64,000 nt of DNA from Burkholderiales bacterium C2. Lineage in GTDB: Bacteria > Pseudomonadota > Gammaproteobacteria > Burkholderiales > Burkholderiaceae_C. Below the pieces are notes generated by a model. The model did not search any database, was not told the DNA's origin, and saw only the letters and a list, made by a program, of their open reading frames with translations. A program made the translations under genes and the position numbers. This document shows positions 26,383 through 34,728 of the stretch, one piece after another; the stretch's first letter is position 1; each line of letters opens with the position of its first letter. The DNA is taken from NCBI GenBank assembly GCA_005503085.1, contig SCOI01000011.1, forward strand, positions 1 through 64,000. Direction: 5' to 3'.

Positions 26383-27186
26383 TCAGTCGAACTTGATGCG
26401 GGCCTGGGCCCCCATATCGGCTTTCATGCCGCTGGACCCCGCGCCAACGGCCTGGCCTCCCAGCGCGAACTGGCCGGTGAGGCTGGTCGAGCGCGCCGCG
26501 CCCGGCTGCAGGCCGAGGCCGGCCGAAAGGCCGACGCCGCCGCTCAGCATGGCCACGGCCGCGGCCGGATGGCGCAGGCTCTCAAAGCCATTGGCGGCGG
26601 CCAGCGCACGCCCAGGCAGGCCACCGAGGGCCGGGCCGCGCGCCGACAGCGCCACCAGGCTGATATCGGCGGCGGCGGCCGCATGGGCATCGGGGTGGCC
26701 GGGCGGCAGGGACGCAAACACATCCTTGGGATCCTGCGAGGCCAGCGCGATCTTCAGCAAAGATCGCAGCGGCACACCCTCGGCCGAGAAGAAGTCCAGG
26801 GTTTCCCGGAAGGACTCGAGCACGCCCTTGAACACAAAGCTGCCCCAGCGCATGCCGACCAGCGGCGGCGCGCGGTCGCAGGCCGGGCCTTGTTCCAGCG
26901 GCTGGAGAAACTGCTTGATGCGGTCGGTCTCGGCGCGCACATCGCCGCCGTCGTGGCTGCTGTCGAACTGCAGATCGAACTCCAGCTTGGCCGTGGTCTG
27001 GGCGACGAACTGGCGGGCACTGGCGTCGCGCCCCTTCTTCTCCAAGGTGTTCTGGGCCGTGTAGGACAGCGACAGCGGATTGAACTGCACCAGCACCGCG
27101 TCCGGGCTGTCCGCATTGGGCTCCTGGCTCGGATGGGCCTGATCGACCCGGTAGAGCTTGGCCTTGTGTTCGTCGGGAATGCGCAT
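26383..27186 (-). CDS. CIS tube-adaptor protein (Pvc7/Afp7-like)
   Basis: 267 aa. The N-terminal 150 residues match the contractile-injection-system tube protein domain: VLVQFNPLSLSYTAQNTLEK and WGSFVFKGVLESFRETLDFF are characteristic. The C-terminus is a flexible Ala/Gly-rich tail and lacks the LysM domain some relatives carry. It is expected to connect inner tube and hub. It starts two bases after the second tube gene. Confidence 0.9.
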   Translation of the reverse strand: MRIPDEHKAKLYRVDQAHPSQEPNADSPDAVLVQFNPLSLSYTAQNTLEKKGRDASARQFVAQTTAKLEFDLQFDSSHDGGDVRAETDRIKQFLQPLEQGPACDRAPPLVGMRWGSFVFKGVLESFRETLDFFSAEGVPLRSLLKIALASQDPKDVFASLPPGHPDAHAAAAADISLVALSARGPALGGLPGRALAAANGFESLRHPAAAVAMLSGGVGLSAGLGLQPGAARSTSLTGQFALGGQAVGAGSSGMKADMGAQARIKFD

Positions 27187-27188
27187 GA

Positions 27189-27716
27189 TCAGGGGGCCTC
27201 GAAGTAAAGGCCTTCATGGGCCAGATGGATTTCCTCGATGCCGATCTCGGCGGCGCGGGCGCTCAGCTCGGCGGCCTTGAACTTGACCGGCATGGCGCGC
27301 TCCAAGCGCCACTTCAGCAGCGGCGTGCCATCGATATCGAGCATGCAGATGCGCACCGTCAGGCGGTGCGCGAAAGCGCCGTTGCGCCGGCTGTCGTTGG
27401 CGCCGTCCGGCGCGCCGGCACCGGCGAACAAGGCCCACCAATGCCAGAGATCGCGCGCCGGCGCCATGCCGCGCTTGATCACCACGGTGGCGAAGCTGAC
27501 CTGGCCGGCACGCTGGTGCACGCCGTAGTTGGCCCCGCCCTCGCGGATGGTCTTGGCCTCCATCGAGGCCTCCAGGCCGCTGACCTCGGCGAAGCCGCCC
27601 TCGCACAGGTCTTCGGCCAGGCCTTCGCCGCTGCCACCGCCGCGCGTGGCGATGGGCTCGCGCGTGAAGGCCACATGGAAGCGGCTGCCGAACCAGGGCG
27701 TTTGCTGCTTGCTCAT
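27189..27716 (-). CDS. second inner-tube protein (Pvc5/Afp5-like)
   Basis: 175 aa from ATG 27716, chosen because GAGG lies nine bases upstream; an in-frame ATG at 27722 is too close to it. Residues carry the gp19-like tube fold: GSRFHVAFTREP near the start, FAEVSGLEASMEAKTIREGG, and PLLKWRLERAMPVKFKAAEL near the end. In Afp-type particles such a paralogue forms the specialised first tube ring on the hub. The insertion GGGSGEGLAEDLCEGG is unusual compared with the main tube protein here. Confidence 0.9.
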   Translation of the reverse strand: MSKQQTPWFGSRFHVAFTREPIATRGGGSGEGLAEDLCEGGFAEVSGLEASMEAKTIREGGANYGVHQRAGQVSFATVVIKRGMAPARDLWHWWALFAGAGAPDGANDSRRNGAFAHRLTVRICMLDIDGTPLLKWRLERAMPVKFKAAELSARAAEIGIEEIHLAHEGLYFEAP

Positions 27717-27727
27717 GATCATTGGCC

Positions 27728-29677
27728 TCAGGCGGCCTCGGCCAGCAGCCGGGCCGGACCGGCGTCGCGCAGATTCAGCACGACGACGATGCGCTGGATC
27801 GGCTGGGCCGGCTGGATCTCGATCTCGGCCAGCAGGCGGCCGGCGTCGATATCGCTCTGCCGCATCGTGTCGCGGCCGCAGCGCACCGCGAAGGCCTGCC
27901 CGTCGCCTGACAGCGCGCCGGCGCTCAGCAGCGCCCGCATCAGATCGCTCAGGCGCTCGCGCACCCGCGCCCACAAGGCCTCGCCATTGGCCTCGAAAAC
28001 CAGCTCCTCGCCGGCCTGGCGGGCGGCCTGGATCACGACATTGATCAGCCGGCGCACCGCCGCCTGGCGGGTGCGCGGGTCGGCCGCGCAGGACACATCC
28101 GACAGCAGCTGCGGCCCGCGCGGGCTCGGGCCCAGCAGGCAAACGCGCTGTGCCAAGCTCAGCTCGCCCAGCGGCGTCCACTGCCTGTGCTGCAGGGCCT
28201 GGGTCCAGGCCAGCGGCGGTTCGCTGTCCTGGTAGCGGTAGACGCGCTGCCGCGCGGCCGAGCGGTAGCTGCCGCGCTCCAGCGCGCTGCGGGCCAGCAG
28301 ACCGGCCAGGCTGCCCTCGGGCGCCTCGACACCGCCTTGCGCGTCAGCGCTGGCGTCGGTGCGCAGCCAGGGATAGGCCAGCTGCAGCCGATCACTGAGC
28401 AGCTCGCCCTCGCCATCCTCGGCCGGCTGCATCCAGCCGGGCTGCCGCGCCATCCAGAGCAGCCATTGATCGGGCGCCGGCAGCTCACGGCCCTCGCCCA
28501 GCAGCGGCAGCGAGGCCAGCAGCTGCACATCGCGGCGGTGGAAGGGACGGCCGGGGTTGTCCAGCAGATTCAGCGCCCGCAGCAAGAGGCGGCGCCAGAC
28601 CGCCAGACCCAGGCTGTTCAGACGCGGCGCCGGCAGGCGGCGCCCGGCCGGCGTCGACGGGCTCGCCGCCTCGACCGCGCATTCACGGAAGTGTTCGGGC
28701 GCGGCGATCACTTCGGGCGGCGCCGGCTCGCCGCCCAGGCTCTGGGCGCAGGCATCGACCAGATCGGGCAGCAGCGCGAACGCGACATCGTTCAGGCCAT
28801 AGACATGCTCCAGACCGACCCAGTCGGCCGCCGACAGCGCGACCGGACGGCCGCCGGGCCGCAAGCCGCTGAGGAAACCGCGCCGCACGATGGCCTGCAC
28901 ACCGGGCAGCTGCGCGCAGCGCTCCGGTGTGCCCGGCTCGGGGAAGCAGCTGTTGAAGCGCTCGCCGGCCGACTCGAACAGGCAGCTCGGGTCGCCGCTG
29001 CGCACGATGTAGGCGCGCCGCCCGCCCTCGCCGAAGAAGGCCCGCAAGGCCACGCCGGTGGGCGTCGGTACGACCGGGTCGCGGGCGCGCAGCACCCGCT
29101 CGCGCACGCCGCGCTGCTCCCAGGCAAACAAGGCATCGACCTGCTCGAAGCTCTCGACCGCGACCGGCAGATTCAGCAGGGTCTGCAGCCGCAGCCAGCC
29201 CTCCAGCCCATCGTCGCCCGGCATGCCGCCCAGCCCTGTATCCGGTGTCAGGCCGCGTAGCCGCAGCTCCTCGACCAGGCTCTCGGGCAAGGGGCTCAGC
29301 TCGCGGCAGGCGTCCAGCAGGGCCGTGAAGCTGGCGCGGCGGCCCGGCGTGTTTAGCCGCTGATCGAGCAGCGTGCTCAAGCGCGCACGCTCGCCCAGAT
29401 CGGCGGCCTGCGCCAACAAATCCGTCGCGAAGGCGCCGGCCGAAGCCAGGCTCAGGCGCAGCCGGGCCAGCGGCAGGCCGCCGACCCGGGCGATGCCCTG
29501 GCCGGCCAGCCAGCGGCTCAGCGGGACCGGCAACGCCTGCGGCGCATCGCTGGCCACGCGACTGCGCCGCGCGAGCGTGCCGACGAAGAGCGCGATATCG
29601 CTGCGCAAGGGATGGGCCGGGCGCGGCGGCGCCAGCTCGAAGCTCAATCCGGTGAGGGCTTGCGGATGGCTGGACAT
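27728..29677 (-). CDS. second, divergent sheath protein (Pvc3/4-like)
   Basis: 649 aa from ATG 29677. The C-terminal 90 residues align with the main sheath: LVFEANGEALWARVRERLSD and FAVRCGRDTMRQSDIDAGRL match WAVFEPNGEMLWANVRGTIA and FFVRCDRTTMTQNDLDNGRL there. The central 400 residues are strongly diverged and may form an outer surface domain. It lies between the two tube genes, where Afp/PVC loci carry extra sheath genes. It probably makes a specialised ring at the baseplate or cap end. Confidence 0.88.
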   Translation of the reverse strand: MSSHPQALTGLSFELAPPRPAHPLRSDIALFVGTLARRSRVASDAPQALPVPLSRWLAGQGIARVGGLPLARLRLSLASAGAFATDLLAQAADLGERARLSTLLDQRLNTPGRRASFTALLDACRELSPLPESLVEELRLRGLTPDTGLGGMPGDDGLEGWLRLQTLLNLPVAVESFEQVDALFAWEQRGVRERVLRARDPVVPTPTGVALRAFFGEGGRRAYIVRSGDPSCLFESAGERFNSCFPEPGTPERCAQLPGVQAIVRRGFLSGLRPGGRPVALSAADWVGLEHVYGLNDVAFALLPDLVDACAQSLGGEPAPPEVIAAPEHFRECAVEAASPSTPAGRRLPAPRLNSLGLAVWRRLLLRALNLLDNPGRPFHRRDVQLLASLPLLGEGRELPAPDQWLLWMARQPGWMQPAEDGEGELLSDRLQLAYPWLRTDASADAQGGVEAPEGSLAGLLARSALERGSYRSAARQRVYRYQDSEPPLAWTQALQHRQWTPLGELSLAQRVCLLGPSPRGPQLLSDVSCAADPRTRQAAVRRLINVVIQAARQAGEELVFEANGEALWARVRERLSDLMRALLSAGALSGDGQAFAVRCGRDTMRQSDIDAGRLLAEIEIQPAQPIQRIVVVLNLRDAGPARLLAEAA

Positions 29678-29693
29678 GGTGCAGTCGCGAGAC

Positions 29694-30134
29694 CTACTCG
29701 ATCTCGTAGCCTTCGCAGGACAGGACCAGCTCTTCCATCGCGACATCGCCGCCGCCCTTGCCGGCCAGCGTGGGGCCGGTGTACTTCAGCGGCACGGCAC
29801 CCTGCAGCCGCCAGGTCGCGACCGGGCCGTCGCGGGCCTCGTCCTGCAGATGGATGACCACGGTGCGCTTGGCCTTGTAGCCCTCGGTGCGAGCCTGCTT
29901 GATCCACTGGAACAGATCGGCGCTGCCGATCAGGCCGCGCTTGAGCGTGACGTCGCCGACCTTGTGCACGCCGGGGATCTTGCGCACATGGTTCTCGGCC
30001 TCGTTGCCGTTGCGGTATTCGGCCACCGTCATCTCGGTCACCAGGCCCGAGACATCGGAGAAGCCGCCGGCCACGCCATTGCCCAGATCGACCTGGAAGT
30101 TGAAGGCGCCGTAGGGGGTGTCGCGTTGAATCAT
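29694..30134 (-). CDS. main inner-tube protein (Pvc1/Afp1-like)
   Basis: 146 aa, the standard length. MIQRDTPYGAFNFQVDLGNG, then GFSDVSGLVTEMTVAEYRNG, is the hallmark opening of eCIS/gp19-like tube proteins, with KVGDVTLKRGLIG and LKYTGPTLAGKGGGDVAMEE later. Stacked hexamers form the lumen that carries cargo and is driven out on contraction. ATG 30134 has AGGAGC upstream. Confidence 0.96.
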   Translation of the reverse strand: MIQRDTPYGAFNFQVDLGNGVAGGFSDVSGLVTEMTVAEYRNGNEAENHVRKIPGVHKVGDVTLKRGLIGSADLFQWIKQARTEGYKAKRTVVIHLQDEARDGPVATWRLQGAVPLKYTGPTLAGKGGGDVAMEELVLSCEGYEIE

Positions 30135-30148
30135 CGTCGGCTCCTGGC

Positions 30149-31963
30149 TCAGGACTTGGCGTCGGCCGTCTTCTGGCCGATGCGGAAGATCACGAACTCG
30201 GCGGGCTTGATCACGGCCACGCCGACCAGGCAGATCAGCCGGCCGTTGTCGAGGTCGTTCTGCGTCATCGTCGTGCGGTCGCAGCGCACGAAGAAGGCCT
30301 GCTCGGGCTTGGCGCCCAAGAGCGCGCCATTGCGCCATTCGTTGTAGAGGAAGTCGGCGATGGTGCCGCGCACATTGGCCCACAACATCTCGCCATTGGG
30401 CTCGAACACCGCCCACTGCGTGCCGCGATCAATCGATGCGCCCAGGTAGTTGAAGTAGCGCCGCACATTGACGTACTTCCATTCCGGGTCGCTGGAGATT
30501 GTGCGTGCGCCCCAGACCCGCAGGCCGCGGCCGTCGAGCTGGCGCAGGCAGTTGACGCCGATCGGGTTCAGCAGCTCCTGCTGGCCGAAGTTGACATTGG
30601 GATGGAAGCGCAAGGCGCCGCGCACGATCTCGTTGGCCGGCGCCTTGTGCACGCCGCGCTCGACATCATTGCGTGCGTAGATGCCGCAGACAAAGCCCGA
30701 GGGCGGCAGCTGGATCTCGGCCGGCTGGCTGTTGCCGGGGCCGGCCAGCGGGTTGGCCAGCACGACCCAGGGGTAGTAGAGCGCGCCCCGGGTCGAATCG
30801 ACCAGGCCGCGCAGATCGCGCATCTCGGTGGCCGTGACATCGGGCGGCGCATCGAGTACGGCCATGCGGTAGCGGCGCGCGTCGGCCACATGGCTCAGCA
30901 GCGCTTCCTGGATCGAACGATAGACCGCCCCCTGGCTGATATCGGCAAAGGCCGAGTAGCCCGGCGCGGCCACCACCGAGACATCCTCCAGCGCGATCAG
31001 CAGGTCGAGCCCGGCCTGGTACTCGCCGGCATCGGGTGCGGCGCCGTCGGTGCCGCCGGCCAGCGTGAAACGCACACTGGGCTCGATGCCATTGGCATCG
31101 GCACGGCCGCCACCCAGCACCGCCAGCAGCTCGGGCGCGCCGATCGCGCCCCGGGTCTTCAGCGCGATCGGCTGCACCAGGGCTTCGGCGCGGCCCGCCG
31201 GTGCCGCCGACAGCAGCCGGCCGATGAACTGCGGCTGCGCGCTGCCCAGGCTGGCGCCTTCGTACTGGGTCCTGGCGCCGTCGCTGGTCGCCACCGTGAT
31301 GTCGAAGCTCAGCAGAGAGGCCGAGAAGTTGACCGGGTCGAAATCGGCCGGCAGCGTGGTGATGGTCGGCAGCGGCGGGTCGGCCACCGCCGGCGCCTCG
31401 CCGATCCGGCTCCAGGCACCGGCGGCCTTGCCCCACAGGCCTTCCAGGGTGGCGGCGGGATTCTTGCGATGGATGCGCAACAGGCTGCCATCGGGTGCGG
31501 CGCTGATCGCGGCCTTGCCTATCGGCGTCAGCACCTGCTGCACCGTGATGACGGCGCCGTTGAAATGTGTGCCGGCGAAGCGGGCCTCGAAGACCGCGCG
31601 CGGCGGATCGGCCGCATCAGCGGCGGCCAGCAGCGGCGGCGCCACGGCCGCCCGGGCATCGCCGGACTGGGCCCGCGCCACATAAAGCCGGCCGCCGCCG
31701 TTATTGAAGAAGGCCTGGGCCGCATGGGCGATGTAGTTGCGCCGGTGCGCATCGACGGTGTCGCCGTCGAAAGCCAGATCGTCGATGCCGCCATAGATGC
31801 GCTCGAAGTCGGCAAAGCTGGTCAGCAGTTCGGGCGCGCCGCCGACCGGGCCCTTGCGGGTCGGGCCGACAAAGGCGCAGGTGCTGGTGCCCACGCCCTC
31901 GATGGATTTGGAGCGGAAGCTGACTTCCTCGACATAGACGCCTGGGGCTAGGTATTCGGGCAC
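30149..31963 (-). CDS. main contractile sheath protein (Pvc2/Afp2-like)
   Basis: 604 aa from GTG 31963, supported by AGGAGG six bases upstream. It opens VPEYLAPGVYVEEVSFRSKS, the signature of tail sheath proteins, followed by GVGTSTCAFVGPTRKGP. The conserved C-terminal domain spans about 515-600. It is longer than typical PVC sheaths of roughly 350-480 aa, the excess being a central insertion that would face outward. Contraction of the polymer drives the tube. Confidence 0.96.
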   Translation of the reverse strand: MPEYLAPGVYVEEVSFRSKSIEGVGTSTCAFVGPTRKGPVGGAPELLTSFADFERIYGGIDDLAFDGDTVDAHRRNYIAHAAQAFFNNGGGRLYVARAQSGDARAAVAPPLLAAADAADPPRAVFEARFAGTHFNGAVITVQQVLTPIGKAAISAAPDGSLLRIHRKNPAATLEGLWGKAAGAWSRIGEAPAVADPPLPTITTLPADFDPVNFSASLLSFDITVATSDGARTQYEGASLGSAQPQFIGRLLSAAPAGRAEALVQPIALKTRGAIGAPELLAVLGGGRADANGIEPSVRFTLAGGTDGAAPDAGEYQAGLDLLIALEDVSVVAAPGYSAFADISQGAVYRSIQEALLSHVADARRYRMAVLDAPPDVTATEMRDLRGLVDSTRGALYYPWVVLANPLAGPGNSQPAEIQLPPSGFVCGIYARNDVERGVHKAPANEIVRGALRFHPNVNFGQQELLNPIGVNCLRQLDGRGLRVWGARTISSDPEWKYVNVRRYFNYLGASIDRGTQWAVFEPNGEMLWANVRGTIADFLYNEWRNGALLGAKPEQAFFVRCDRTTMTQNDLDNGRLICLVGVAVIKPAEFVIFRIGQKTADAKS

Positions 31964-31988
31964 GATGCACCTCCTGGGTGGCCGCAGT

Positions 31989-32771
31989 TCAGGGCCATGA
32001 CACGGTCTCCACATGGCGCCGGCTGCTGCCCGCGCTCAGCAAGGGGTCGGCGGGGCTGATGACGCGCAGCGCCGGCACGCCGGCCTCGCGCCGCGCCAGC
32101 ACCGCGCGCAAATCGGGCACGGGAACAGCCGCCGCATCGCTGCGCACGACCACGGCCGGGTCCAGCAGCAGCTGCAGGCCCAGCCTGAACTCGCGGCTCA
32201 GGCCGGCCGGCCCGCCGGCATCCGGCAAGATGGCCGGTACGCCGGGAATCACCAGCAAGGCCTCGCCATGGGCATCGGTCAGCGCGTGGCGCAGCGGCTG
32301 GCCGGCCAGCCGGGGCTGGGCCTCGATCACGACATTGGCCAGGCCCACCCCGCCCGGCAGCTGAACGGCCAGACGCAGCACGGCCCAGGCCGCCCGCAGC
32401 GGCAGGTCGGCCGAGGGGTAGAGCCTGACCCGCAGCGGCCGCTGCGCATTGTCGACATCGTCCAGCGGCACGCCCGGCTGCGGCAGCAGGCGCGGCAGGG
32501 TCAGCGTGAGGGTCTGCGGCATGTAGCGCTGCTGCGGGTCGTGGATGGTCAGCCGGAAATCGCGGCGCGGCGGTGTGGCCGGCGGATCGTCGAAGGCGCG
32601 GCTGTAGTCATCCTCACCGTCGACCGCATGGATCACATAGAGCCCGCGGCGATTGGGCAGCAGACGCAGACCCGGGGCGTCGATATGCAGCGGCGCCCGC
32701 AGCGGCGCATCGCTCAGCGCATCGACGAACTCGATGGCACCGAAGATGCGGCGGTCTAGGCGCTCCATCAT
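31989..32771 (-). CDS. eCIS protein of unknown function between terminator and sheath genes
   Basis: 260 aa, ATG 32771 overlapping the upstream stop as ATGA. It opens MMERLDRRIFGAIEFVDALS. The N-terminal 125 residues look like a beta-sandwich (LPNRRGLYVIHAVDGEDDYS, then LPRLLPQPGVPLDD). Residues about 140-220 resemble a carboxypeptidase-regulatory-like beta domain (AQPRLAGQPLRHALTDAHGE). No membrane segment was seen. A gene of this kind at this position is familiar in eCIS loci, but I know no function. Confidence 0.72.
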   Translation of the reverse strand: MMERLDRRIFGAIEFVDALSDAPLRAPLHIDAPGLRLLPNRRGLYVIHAVDGEDDYSRAFDDPPATPPRRDFRLTIHDPQQRYMPQTLTLTLPRLLPQPGVPLDDVDNAQRPLRVRLYPSADLPLRAAWAVLRLAVQLPGGVGLANVVIEAQPRLAGQPLRHALTDAHGEALLVIPGVPAILPDAGGPAGLSREFRLGLQLLLDPAVVVRSDAAAVPVPDLRAVLARREAGVPALRVISPADPLLSAGSSRRHVETVSWP

Positions 32772-33343
32772 GACCGCACCTCCGCGCCGAGCGCGATGCG
32801 GCGCGCCAGCACCGGCCCATGGTCCGGCTCGGGATCGAGTTCCAGCATCACATTGCGGGCGACAAAGCCCAGCGAGGGCCGCAGCGGCGGCAGCAGCACC
32901 TGCCAGAGCTTGCTGAGCTCATCGAGCGACAGATCTTCGGCCAGCAGCGGCACCTGCTCGTCGGGGCCGAAGCCCTCGCCCAGCACGCTGGCGTCCAGCA
33001 CCGGCCGCTGCAGCAGCTCGCGCAGGACCCAGCCCAGCAGCGATTGCTCCTTCATCGCGGTGTCGGCCCAGACGCTCAGCAGCAGATGCACGTTCAGGCT
33101 GAGCGCTGCGACACGGCCCTGCGGCAGCTGCAGCGCCGGACGGTTGCGCAGCTGCTCGTTGTGGCCGATGCGCCAGACCATCAGGGTCAGCTTGCTGTCC
33201 TGTCCATCGAGCTTCTTCAGCTCGGTGACGCCGGCCGGCTCGAACTTGCAGCTCAGGCCGGCGATCGGGCGCAGCTGATAGGCGCGCGACAGATGCTGGG
33301 CCAGCCCGCTGCACAGCGCATGGATGGCGGTGACGCCGGCCAT
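32768..33343 (-). CDS. tail terminator/cap protein, DUF4255 (Pvc16/Afp16-like)
   Basis: 191 aa from ATG 33343, overlapping the preceding stop as ATGA. MAGVTAIHALCSGLAQHLSR, a central LNVHLLLSVWADTAMKEQSL and a C-terminal LVLPPL-type block with SLGFVARNVMLELD match the DUF4255/Pvc16 N-terminal family. In Afp and PVC particles it forms the hexameric cap that ends tube and sheath growth. Length is usual for single-domain members. Confidence 0.92.
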   Translation of the reverse strand: MAGVTAIHALCSGLAQHLSRAYQLRPIAGLSCKFEPAGVTELKKLDGQDSKLTLMVWRIGHNEQLRNRPALQLPQGRVAALSLNVHLLLSVWADTAMKEQSLLGWVLRELLQRPVLDASVLGEGFGPDEQVPLLAEDLSLDELSKLWQVLLPPLRPSLGFVARNVMLELDPEPDHGPVLARRIALGAEVRS

Positions 33344-33660
33344 CAGTGCAAGCTCCTGGGCGCCGGGCCGCCGGGCAGCAGCGCGCGCGGGTCGGCTGCC
33401 AGCGCCTGCAGCCGGGCCAGCAGATGCGCATCGCCGCGGGCGCCGCGATAGAGCACCCGGCCATCGGCGGCCTGCCAGGTCTCGACCACGCCGCAGGCCG
33501 ACATCCACTGCAGCGCGGCCTCGACCACGCCGACCGCCGCGCCCTGCTCGGCCGCCCCACCCCACCAGCGCGCAATGCCTTCGGCGCTGTCACAGGCGTC
33601 GGGGTGGGCGCACAGATAGCGCGCCAGATGCTGAACGACGGACATGATGTCGGGATCCAT
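33343..33660 (-). CDS. first gene of the eCIS operon, winged-helix-like small protein
   Basis: 105 aa from ATG 33660, with GGGGGAGG about eight bases upstream. The order of helices (IMSVVQHLARYLCAHPDACD, then VVEAALQWMSACGVVETW) and the following beta-turn (QAADGRVLYR) resembles a winged helix. The last 35 residues are a flexible tail. A role as a DNA-binding regulator or as an assembly factor cannot be decided from the sequence. It is coupled to the terminator gene by an ATGA overlap and follows a sigma-54-like promoter. Confidence 0.72.
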   Translation of the reverse strand: MDPDIMSVVQHLARYLCAHPDACDSAEGIARWWGGAAEQGAAVGVVEAALQWMSACGVVETWQAADGRVLYRGARGDAHLLARLQALAADPRALLPGGPAPRSLH

Positions 33661-33697
33661 GCTCGGGGCCTCCCCCAGCTTGATAGGGACGCAGTAC

Positions 33698-33712
33698 GCA
33701 TGGACGATGCCA
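33698..33712 (-). promoter_or_regulatory. sigma-54-like -24/-12 promoter of the eCIS operon
   Basis: The minus strand reads TGGCATCGTCCATGC: the -24 GG and the -12 GC are exactly ten bases apart, and TGGCA and TGC match the consensus TGGCACG-N4-TTGC. Transcription would start near 33687 and leave a leader of about 27 bases with a good Shine-Dalgarno before the first gene. A sigma-54 activator gene closes the same operon, which strengthens the call. Confidence 0.55.
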
Positions 33713-33856
33713 GCCCGGCGCTGCTCGCTAAGTGCTTGCTGCGCTGGATTTTTTTCTTTGCTGCGGCAGGCGGGCGTGGACGGCTTTGTCCTCCCGCATT
33801 CGAGGCCGGATGTGGCCACGCTGCGGGACGGCCGCGTCGCGCTGCGGCGAAGACGT

Positions 33857-33886
33857 ATTTGTCCACGCGCATGGACAGATTTGTCC
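33857..33886. promoter_or_regulatory. inverted and direct repeat, candidate activator-binding site
   Basis: TGTCCA (33860-33865) and TGGACA (33872-33877) form an inverted repeat with a six-base spacer. ATTTGTCC occurs at 33857 and again at 33879, 22 bp apart, or about two helical turns. The site lies about 160-175 bp upstream of the proposed sigma-54 start, a normal distance for an enhancer, and 80-100 bp upstream of the divergent solute-binding gene. Confidence 0.4.
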
Positions 33887-33955
33887 TTGCCTTCAACGCG
33901 CTGCCACGCAAAGCTGGCATGCTGTGCGCATCGCCAGCCGCCACCGTTTCTTGCC

Positions 33956-34723
33956 TTGTCTGCCCTGCACCGACTCCTCCGATCAGCGCTGTCTGCCCTG
34001 CCCTTGTGGATCGCCGGCGCCTGGGCCCAGGCCGGCGCGCCGGTGCTGAACGCCTACACCGAGGAATGGCCGCCCTACAACTACAGCGAGCGCGGCGAGC
34101 TCAAGGGGGTGGCGACCGACATCCTGCGCGCGCTGTGCGCCGAAGCCGAGCTGCGCTGCCTGATCGACAGCGTGCCCTGGGCGCGCGCCTATGCCGCCGC
34201 GCTGAAGAGCCCCAACACCCTGGTCTACACAACGGTGCGGCGTCCCTCGCGCGAGCACGACTTCATCTGGATAGGCCCTATCCTGCCGCGCAGCACCTGG
34301 GTCTGGGGACGCGCCGGTGGCACGGCCACGATCCGGGACCGCAAGGACCTGCCCCTGCTTCGCTATGGCGTCGTGCGTGGCGAGGCGGCGGCCCAGGACC
34401 TGCTGGACGCCGGCGTGCCGCCTGAGTCGCTGGTGGCCGATGCGAGCAATGCCGCCATCCTGCGCCAGCTGCGCCTGGGCTGGATCGACGCGATGGTGGA
34501 CACCGAGCTGGGCATGGCCTGGAATCTGCGCCAGGCCGGCATGGCCAGCGGCGAGGTGCTCAGGCTGGCGCCGCTCAGCGATCAGGGCGGCTATTACTTT
34601 GCGCTGAACCGGCGCAGCGAACCGGCGCTGGTCGAGCGCCTGCACAGCGCGCTGGAGCGGCTGCGCAGCAAGGGAGCGATCGAGGGGCTGATACGTGCCT
34701 ACGCCGTCGAGCGCAGGCCCTGA
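33956..34723 (+). CDS. periplasmic solute-binding-like protein (PBPb/SBP family 3)
   Basis: About 255 aa from TTG 33956. The start is uncertain: no ATG in this frame lies near it and no clear Shine-Dalgarno is visible. The chosen start gives a signal peptide (basic LHRLLRS, hydrophobic ALSALPLWIAG, cleavage near AWA-QA). The mature part has NAYTEEWPPYNYSERGELKG and VATDILRALCAE, as in amino-acid-type binding proteins, and the C-terminal GGYYFALNRRSEPALVERL. It is an orphan with no permease genes nearby, so it may be a sensor or receptor rather than a transporter part. It is divergent from the eCIS operon. Confidence 0.8.
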   Translation: MSALHRLLRSALSALPLWIAGAWAQAGAPVLNAYTEEWPPYNYSERGELKGVATDILRALCAEAELRCLIDSVPWARAYAAALKSPNTLVYTTVRRPSREHDFIWIGPILPRSTWVWGRAGGTATIRDRKDLPLLRYGVVRGEAAAQDLLDAGVPPESLVADASNAAILRQLRLGWIDAMVDTELGMAWNLRQAGMASGEVLRLAPLSDQGGYYFALNRRSEPALVERLHSALERLRSKGAIEGLIRAYAVERRP

Positions 34724-34728
34724 GACGC

